The position numbers and the translations under genes are program-made. From a virus, in the IMG/VR virus record IMGVR_UViG_3300045440_000148, positions 1-32,574 of that record: a DNA stretch of 32,574 nt; one strand, 5' to 3'. Shown here piece after piece: positions 6,873 through 14,300 of the stretch (positions are counted from its first letter, which is position 1; every line of letters starts with the position of its first letter). The notes beneath the pieces are model-generated. The model had not been told where the DNA came from and did no database searches. It saw nothing but the letters and a program-made list of their open reading frames with translations.

Positions 6873-6911
6873 TTTCGTTGCGCGTTTCGTTGCGCTGTAA
6901 ACAAGCGCAAC
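6873..6911. repeat. TTTCGTTGCGC tandem repeat and hairpin right of attP
   Basis: TTTCGTTGCGC is repeated at 6873-6883 and 6885-6895. The second copy continues into a perfect 8-bp inverted repeat, GTTGCGCT (6889-6896) / AGCGCAAC (6904-6911), with a 7-nt loop. It lies 30-70 bp right of the attP core and could be a second-arm protein site. There is no T tract, so it is not a standard terminator. Confidence 0.5.
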
Positions 6912-6925
6912 ACTACTCTAGCATA

Positions 6926-6999
6926 TAAGGCGTAGGGCGTTTATCAAAATTCACCATGCCTTACGCCTAGTTTTAGGCGTGGCCTCTGTCTTTCCAGAG
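6926..6999. repeat. Core-like GGCGT repeats and small hairpins between attP and lysis genes
   Basis: TAAGGCGT (6926-6933) repeats the attP anticodon-stem sequence at 6801-6808, and AGGCGTGG (6975-6982) repeats 6803-6810. ACGCCTA/TAGGCGT (6963-6980) forms a 7-bp hairpin with a 4-nt loop, and CTCTG/CAGAG (6984-6999) a smaller one. No T tract follows on the minus strand. The remaining sequence of 6842-7073 holds no gene I can support. Confidence 0.45.
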
Positions 7000-7073
7000 T
7001 GTCAACCGTAAAGCTCGGTGTTCGGCTGGTGACCCTTATCAAAGCCCAGCCACGCTTGCTAAAGGCGCTAAAA

Positions 7074-7595
7074 CTATTGCTTGCCCTCTACTTCGGCAAT
7101 CCATTGTTGACAGGTTTTTGCGTAGGCTGCAGCTCGATCTGCTTGGGCGGCGAACTCAAGAAGAAATCGCGTAGCCTCAACTGAAAGTCGGGCGCTGGGG
7201 GCGCACTCTTTAATACCGGCGGGGGCAGCGGCGGCGGGGGACACACTGCCACCACTGGCGGCGCTGCTATGGGGGTCGCGCAACCCGCCAAGCTCATCAG
7301 CAAGACGCTGATTATCCAGCCTGACCTGATTAAGGTTCTGTTGGTACTCGACATGCTGCACCTCCAAGTTTGTAGCAATTTCGTTATGCGCACGCTCGGC
7401 TGCAAGCGCTCGATCTGCGCTGGCCTGCAAGGCCTGCAGCGCCTCGACCTGTATTTGCGCCAAGATCGCCTTGTACTTGGATTCCTTGTAGTCAGCCGTG
7501 ATCCACCAGCTCGCGCCAGACCCCACGGCAAACGCCGCCCCCGCAGCAATCAAGATCAGTTTTAGGTCAAGCATCTGGTTTCTGCCATTTATCAT
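7074..7595 (-). CDS. Rz: Rz-like inner-membrane spanin
   Basis: Up to 173 residues. After a short N-terminus there is one membrane segment (LILIAAGAAFAVGSGASWWI), then a long Ala/Gln/Glu-rich coiled-coil periplasmic region and a C-terminal part with two Cys: the i-spanin layout. ATG 7595 overlaps the holin gene by 29 nt; ATG 7574 (MLDLKLIL) looks like a more natural i-spanin start, but neither has a strong ribosome binding site. The o-spanin Rz1 is embedded in a second frame. Together they would fuse inner and outer membranes in the last step of lysis. It is the last gene before attP, converging on the integrase operon. Confidence 0.85.
   Translation of the reverse strand: MINGRNQMLDLKLILIAAGAAFAVGSGASWWITADYKESKYKAILAQIQVEALQALQASADRALAAERAHNEIATNLEVQHVEYQQNLNQVRLDNQRLADELGGLRDPHSSAASGGSVSPAAAAPAGIKECAPSARLSVEATRFLLEFAAQADRAAAYAKTCQQWIAEVEGKQ
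7088..7354 (-). CDS. Rz1: Rz1 outer-membrane spanin lipoprotein, nested in Rz
   Basis: 88 residues from ATG 7354, chosen because GGAGGTG lies 6-12 nt upstream and a type II signal peptide follows at once: charged N-terminus, hydrophobic ISVLLMSLAGC with the lipobox LAGC (lipidated Cys). The mature part is Pro-rich (PPPPLPPPVLKSAPPAPDF), as in most o-spanins. The frame stays open upstream to 7549, but that part is just Rz read in another frame and should not be annotated. The gene lies wholly within Rz and stops 14 nt before it. Confidence 0.88.
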   Translation of the reverse strand: MSSTNRTLIRSGWIISVLLMSLAGCATPIAAPPVVAVCPPPPLPPPVLKSAPPAPDFQLRLRDFFLSSPPKQIELQPTQKPVNNGLPK

Positions 7596-7767
7596 CCACC
7601 ACCGCGCCGCCGATATAAGCGGTCACGACCATGCCCACAAAGAGATAAAAGGGCGCGGCAATCGCTCCCAACGTGGGGCTTTCGCTCGCCGTAATCAGTA
7701 GCGGAAAAGCAACACCGCCTGCCATCGAGAGCCACGCCATGCGTCTGCGGTTCTTCCAGCGATCCAT
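7567..7767 (-). CDS. Probable holin
   Basis: 66 residues with a positively charged start (MDRWKNRRR), two hydrophobic segments (about 10-27, MAWLSMAGGVAFPLLITA; about 32-53, TLGAIAAPFYLFVGMVVTAY) and a polar tail: the size and topology of a class II holin. AGGAGG lies 9 nt before ATG 7767. It sits between endolysin and Rz, the usual holin place, 33 nt downstream of the endolysin stop. It would form the membrane lesion that releases the endolysin. The call is by topology and context; holin families are too diverse to name this one. Confidence 0.75.
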   Translation of the reverse strand: MDRWKNRRRMAWLSMAGGVAFPLLITASESPTLGAIAAPFYLFVGMVVTAYIGGAVVDDKWQKPDA

Positions 7768-7800
7768 ACAGTCTGTCCTCCTGTTGTCTTGTGGCCTGCG

Positions 7801-8310
7801 TTAGTTATCCTCAGCAGCAAAAAGCAAATCGTCTGCGCCTCGGTTCGCCCAGCCCCGCCCGTAGGTGTCAAAAATGGTGAGGCTTGCCCAGAACTTAAAG
7901 CGATATGCAATGAACCTGAGCAGCACATCGTTGTGTTCCATGCCATCGAGCGCGGCCTGACTGACCTTGCCCCACGCCCCGTCATCGGCCACTTTGACCG
8001 CACGCTGCAGAAAGCGGATCGCGTTGCCCTTGCCGTGGTTCACGGCCGCGTCAAACAATTGAAACTTTATTGACGGGTGCGCCTGCCCCAGCACTTCCCA
8101 ATAGTCGCTGCGATAGATCGACTTAGCCTGCTCAAGGGTGAGCATCTTGATGTCAAGGTGCGGGTACGCGTGCGCAGCGATCCCGTACTTCGTGCCTTTC
8201 AGCTCGCCTGCGCCGACCTTGCCGCCCGTCCAGTTACCTAGATCACGCGAGTCATCCGAATACCCGCCCTCATGCCCAATGAGCCGCTCAAATGCCAGAT
8301 CGAAATTCAT
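7801..8310 (-). CDS. GH108-type endolysin (N-acetylmuramidase)
   Basis: 169 residues. The N-terminus, FERLIGHEGGYSDDSRDLGN, carries the GH108 signature with catalytic Glu14, followed by GTKYGIAAHAYP. The C-terminal half (FDAAVNHGKGNAIRFLQRAV onward) matches the peptidoglycan-binding domain that normally completes this family. It would hydrolyse the glycan strands of the cell wall. There is no signal peptide, so release should depend on the holin. AAGGAG lies 9 nt before ATG 8310; the start is 5 nt after the stop of the giant ejection-protein gene, linking lysis to late transcription. Confidence 0.92.
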   Translation of the reverse strand: MNFDLAFERLIGHEGGYSDDSRDLGNWTGGKVGAGELKGTKYGIAAHAYPHLDIKMLTLEQAKSIYRSDYWEVLGQAHPSIKFQLFDAAVNHGKGNAIRFLQRAVKVADDGAWGKVSQAALDGMEHNDVLLRFIAYRFKFWASLTIFDTYGRGWANRGADDLLFAAEDN

Positions 8311-8315
8311 CAGTG

Positions 8316-11300
8316 CTACTCCTTTGCCTTGCGGCGTTTTGGTGCAGGCTTTTCGCCTACGAAAAATTCGGCCACGGCTTTCTTGGCAGCCGGACTTGTT
8401 GCATATCCATAGGCCAGCGCCACCAGTGGCACAGAAATCGGCCCCGCTGGCAGGCTCGTCATTCCTCTGGCCATAAGCGGCACAAGTGCCAGGTCATAAA
8501 AGCCGGTAATCGCGTTGTATTCAGCGGTGTTTGTCTTAGCTGAATTGCGAGAAAAAGGCATGAGCATTTTTTGCAAGGCTTGTGCAAAATAGGACGGGAC
8601 TGCACCGATCAAGGTGTTGGCAACGTCCTTCTCGTACTTCAGCCCCTCCACGGCATTAAAGATGGGGTCAAAGCCGCCGACAAAGCCTGAGCGCGAAAAG
8701 CCAAGCTTGAGCAAGTAGGAAAGCAGCTCATCCTCTTTGTCTTTCTCAGCAAGGCGTGCTGGGTTAAAGATCAGCTCGCGCAGAGTGCTGATTAGCGTGT
8801 GGCCAACATAGAGCGCCGCAAAACCTGACGCAATGCCAGCGGCCACGCGGCTCGTCTGCCCAATTGAGCCTGTCGTTTTGTACTCTTCCTGTATCTTCTT
8901 GGCCGCCGCCGCAAGATACTGGCGCTGAAAGGTGTAGGCAAAGCTTTGGATCGACATAATCAAGCGCCCAAGCGTGGTCTTGCTAATGGCGCTGGTGTCG
9001 GTAGGCTGCGGATCGAGAATGATCTTGCGTGTCATGCGATACAGCATGTCGGAGTAAAGCTGCCCCATATCGCTTTGCAATTCATCAATGGATAGCTTTT
9101 TGCCTGATAGCAGGCTTTCACCATTGCTATCTTGGTATTGCATCCATTCAAAAAATTGCGCCACATCAGAGTCCTGCAGCCCCATTTCTCTTAGATCACG
9201 CATTGCGCGGTCACGTTCGGCAGGCTTGAGGCTTGGGTCAAGGTTGGTCGAGATTCGATTGCGCAAAAAGCTTTGCGCTACGCTTAACGCGCCCACTGTC
9301 GTGTTCTTGAGCCAGCCGTGCTGCAACGTAAAAATAAAATACTTGGCCATGCGCTGATTCAGATTTGGGTCATTTAAAAACTGACCACCTTCGCGGTTGG
9401 CCAAGGCCTGATCCATGTAGGGGTTGCCCACAAGGCCAATGACTTCAGCAATGAGTTGTCGATCTCTAGCTGACGCTGTAGGCAAGAAGTTGGCGAGCGA
9501 AATGTAAAGCCCTCTAAATCCTTGGCGTATGTCGCGGGTCTGAATGGCTGCGCCCAGCGGCTCGGCAGCGGCACTCATCACCGCACGCCCAAGCATGGCC
9601 ATGATTCCGTAAGCCTGTATTTTGGAGATAACCTTGCCAGTTGCGCCTAGAGTGTTGTCGTGGCTGCGGCCGGTGAGTTTTTCAATAGTCTGAAAAATGT
9701 ACGCAACATCGTCAGGCAAGACACCTTGCTCGTACAACTTGCGCTTAGCATCGGCCATGTCCATGCGCCCAAAGCGGCGCTCGTACTCGGCTTTGTTCAC
9801 AATCTTGGGGATGTAGTCGTTAATGAGCGACACCACATCGGTGTTTAAGTAGTCGCGCATTAGAACGTCTGCGCTGGGCGGCAGCACGCGTCCCTTTAGA
9901 AACTCTGCATCAGGTGAGTAGCTGTTGTTTGCTTCGGCCGAACCGACCCATGCCTCTTGCAGCCACGTTGCAGCACGCAAATTGCCATCTACGGTTTTGA
10001 TAGCCTCATACACGCCATCAATTAAGTCTAGCGCCGCCTCCATTTCTTGCTCGGCAGCCGCCAGTGCGGCATCAGGGTCTTGTGCGTTCGGGGCAGCATT
10101 TAGTGAGGCAAGCGCTTTCTTGTAAGCTTTAACCGCATCCTTTATGTCATCGGCCTCAGTCTGGCTAAAGCCCGTTGCGTGCATGGGCAGTCGCTTGGGC
10201 TTAATCCGTAGGATTTGCAGCGCACGCGCAAGCAGGGATCGCGCAATCGCATCGTCTGAGCGGAAGTCCTCAAACTTTGTGTCAAACATTTCGTTGTAGA
10301 CGCGCTCGGCCGCCGCTCTGAACCCATCACCATCGGTCACGATCTTGGTCATGTCGTACATGCGAGGCAAGTAACCGTTGGGCGCGTAGCCCATCTTCAG
10401 GCCAGCGTTATCGCCGTAATACCAAAGGTCGTTGAACAGATTGCGAATCTTGTCGGCAGCCTCCGTGAGCTGCGGGTACTGCGCCATCGCGGCCAGCGCT
10501 GGCAAGCCTTGGTCGGGCTGGCTGACCAACATTCTGCGCAACACTTCTGTGCCATTTGCATCGAGCTTATCAAGCTTGTAGCGCTTTAAGATTTCGCCAA
10601 AGCGAGCGCCAAACTGATTGATCGCTTTGCTGCGCGACTCTTCAAACGTCAGGCGGTTGTTTAGGTTGGAAGTGCCAGGATCAGTGGTGAGCCTGCTGAC
10701 AATATTTTTGATCGTTGGGCTGTTGGGATAGCGTGCAATCATGGTGAGCAAACCACCGCGCTCAGACCACAGAAAGCTGCGCATTGCGTCCTGATACAGC
10801 AACACCGCGCCCTTGGGGTTTGGCGCACGCTGATCGTTACGGCTGGCCTCGGCCTTTAAATCCTTCCACGCATCGACCTCGCGCTGGATGATGCTGCGGC
10901 TATCGGGGGTTAAGCGCAACATTTCAAACGGGTCAATGATGTTGGCATCTACAGGCTTGGTCGCGGCTGGCGCCCCCGTCTTGTTTAGCACTGACTCGGC
11001 ACGCAACGCATCAAAGACTGCTGACCATGCGGCGTTAATCGCATCACGATCGGCCTGCTGCGGATACGCATTTTGCATGTAATCCACGGCCTGATTGTTG
11101 TAGGCCGACAAGCTCTTGGTAAGTGCCTCGGTAGAGCCGCCCAGACCCTCTACGATGGTCGAGATATACGTTTCAAAAGACCGCGCAATCATCTCGGTAG
11201 GCTGCAGAAAGTAATCGTCGTTGCCTAGCTGCTTGACGCGCTTGTAGTATTCGCCCTTGGTTGAGCGCAGCTTGGAGTTACCGGCGCGAATTTCATCGAG

Positions 11301-14300
11301 CTGGCGCTGAGCTGTGGCCTGTACTGATGCTGATTGTGAAGTCGCGATCTTGCGCTCAAGCTCCATGATCTTTGCAGCGTTAAGCGCTTGGTCAAAAAAC
11401 AGCGTGTTAATCAGATTGACGTAGGCCGCCTCGCTTGCGCGTGCGCCTTGGGGTGCAATGCCTGAGTCACGAATAAAGTATGACAAGCCATTGCCGCCGT
11501 GGGTGCGGGCAAACTCAGCCTGTAAGTAGAAATCCAGCGCGTGACCCCACTCATGCGCAAAGCTGTTGGTGCGGTTTGGCAGGCCAACAAAAGCGCCTGT
11601 CATTACCTTGCCGTTTGGCAGCTCCTTTGTGCCACGCGCTTGCAGCACCAGACCTTGCGGGTAGTAGACCGCAAAGTATTGCTGCTTTTCCATGTTGACG
11701 ATACCAAGCGTCTTTTCAAGCCCAATGGTTTGCATCGGCAGCTCAAGGGCTGCGACCATGAATTGCAAGTTGCGGTGCAAGTCCAACAGCTCATCGACTG
11801 CTTTACGCAGGCTAACGCGTGGCGTGTTGTCCACAAAACGCAAGCCAAACTGGCTCACCATCAAGTCGGCGAGGATTCTGTACTGGCGCTCGATAGGTAG
11901 ATTGTTGGCTACCGCTGGGTCGATCCCCGCTTGCGCAAACGCGTCACGAAAGAAACTAGCTCGGTTGGTAAAGCTTACCGCTGTGACGAACGCTCCGACT
12001 CTTGTTCCGCGCGTATTCGGGTAATTGCTGCCTTCCCCTCCCGAAGTAAGATCGCGTTGCCCATCTGCCTGCCCACGGCCACCCATGCCTGTGCCGCCTT
12101 GAGTTGATCCTCCAGCGGGTCGGTCTTGATTATTGGCGGCAGCTCCATCTGTGTCCTCAAGTGTTAGCTCATCAAGCGTTTGATCGTCTAGCGTACCGGC
12201 TTGGGTTGTGGCAGGCTCATTTTGCGGCTCGCCCCCTTGCGCTTGCCGATCCTCTCGCTGAGCGCTTGGAAATAAGTCTTGCCCGTTGTCGAGTCCACCG
12301 CCTTGTTGCCCATCTTGTTGGCGATTGCCTGTAGCTGGGGCAGCTTCATTGTTGTCCCCACTGCCCGAAACGCCAGCGCTAGGTTGTCCAACTGTAGATC
12401 CGTCAAAGAGAGATCCGGTGTCGAGTCCATCTCCATTGTCATCTTCCTCTAGTCCTGTAAGTCGATCATATTCCGTACTGACCGCCGTGGCTACTTTGGG
12501 GTCAGTGATTCCGGCATCCTCAAGAATCGCGGAAATGGTGTCAAAGGCCGCCAACGCGTCCGGCTTGGGTACGCGGGGCTTTCTAGGCTTCTTGGGCTTA
12601 ACTACCGGTGTGCCTGCGGCAGAGGTAGAGCCTGCCGACTTTGATGCAGTAATGATCGAGTAGTCTGTGTCGTAAGTAAATTTTGCAGGCGTGTCCGATG
12701 TGAGCGCCTCAAACACTGGCTCACCTCTTACATCGCGCAGCCCCATAATGACTTGCTGCACCCTTTTGTCGGGCGATACCAAAAATAGGCGGCTTGGGTC
12801 TTGATCGCCAAACTGCGCATTAAAGCTGGTGTACCCCATGCGTAGAAAAAACTCGGCAGCATCAAGCATGTATGGTGCTTGGAATGAACCCGTCACGCCG
12901 TCAATTTTGATGCTTTGCGGGGTTGTTGTCGATTTATTACCCTTGCCCGTAATGTACTTATAGCCCTGCACAACGCCGCGCAATTGGCTGGCAACCGCGT
13001 TTGCATCAAACGATACAAAGGCACTTTCCGGTGCGCTATTAGGCTGCACCCTGCGCCAGTCTGGAAACTTACCGTCACGGATTAGGTTGCCATCACGCCC
13101 AACAACGATGCTGGGGTATGCGTCCATGCTCTCAGGAGCTTGATACCAAGCAGATGCGTCCATGTTCTGCACGATCGCCATACGATGACCGTCTGTCACG
13201 GCCACAATCTTAGTGTTCGGCTCGATCAAAATGCCGTTCAGGTAATACCGAATGTCCATATTGCCTGCGATCTTGAAGAGCGCATTGCGATAGGACGTAT
13301 CGTTTTTTGCCGCTGCAATCTTCTTTTCAACAGGCGCGACTTTGACGTTGAAAATATTTTCGACAATTAGCGTGTCTTGGTTCTTGGCTGGCACTGGAGC
13401 AGTAAACGCACGCGACAGGAAAATAGCTGCTGCCGCGTCATAGGTCTTAGTGGCTTGCTCGTCGGTCTGCTGGGCAATCTTGCGATTTGCCGCGCCGCCT
13501 GCGCCTGTCGAATAGCTCAGCTTAAACACGCCACCTTCAAAGCGCTTTAACTGATCGGCTACGGCGGGATCGTTCGCATCAACCGTGCCTTGGGTTCTCG
13601 CTGCAGTTGGCTCGGCCGCGACAGTTGTCGTTGCGGTTGGCTCGGCTGCGACAATTGTTGTCGCAGTTGGCGTACCAAGCGAGTTAATTAGCTCGCGTGC
13701 CTGCAGCGTAAAGTTGCCCTGAATGTCATCAAACTTTTGCAGCAAGTCACGGCCGCGCTCAGACAACACAGGCGCGTTATCCACCACCTCGACCATGTTG
13801 TTTTCCATCAACCAAGACTTGACCGCCTGCTTTTGCGCCATGTACAGGCCTTCGCCTGAGCGCTGTAGCCCAATATAAATCTGGTCGATCTGCTCGTCCG
13901 TGAGCTGCGGCGTTTGTCCAGGCTGCGGGTCAGTTGTTGTGGTTGTTGGTGTAGTCGTTGTGGTGGGTTCTGTGCCGTTTGCTTTAGCCTGAATATCTAA
14001 GGCGTTTTTGTAGCCCTCATAAGCGAGCTGCGCCAAAAACCGTCCAGCATCGTCTTTCTCGCCCTGATTTAAATCAAGCTTGCCATCTGTAATGGCTGTG
14101 AGCATATCCCCTCTATTTGGCGGCCGATAAAGTTTTTTGTTGCCAGACTGATCGCCCCCAATTTGCTCTGTATAAAGAGGCAAAACAAAACGATAAAACG
14201 CATTTTCCGCTTGATTAACAACCATATCAAAGTAGCCGCTAAGCATATCGTCAGCGGCTTTCTTGCCATCATTTGCGTAGACTTCGTTGTAGCGACCTAC

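Noticed and set aside
6999-7184. Plus-strand frame of 61 codons beside attP
   Set aside because: It is antisense to Rz/Rz1, has no ribosome binding site or motif, and is explained by the spanin genes on the other strand.
7355-7549. Upstream extension of the Rz1 frame
   Set aside because: It is Rz coding sequence read in another frame; the lipoprotein signal and strong ribosome binding site place the start at 7354.
12264-12280. GQDLFP in the giant protein as a clamp-binding motif for its own clamp-like cleft
   Set aside because: It is one residue short of the QL(S/D)LF consensus and lies in low-complexity sequence, so chance is likely.
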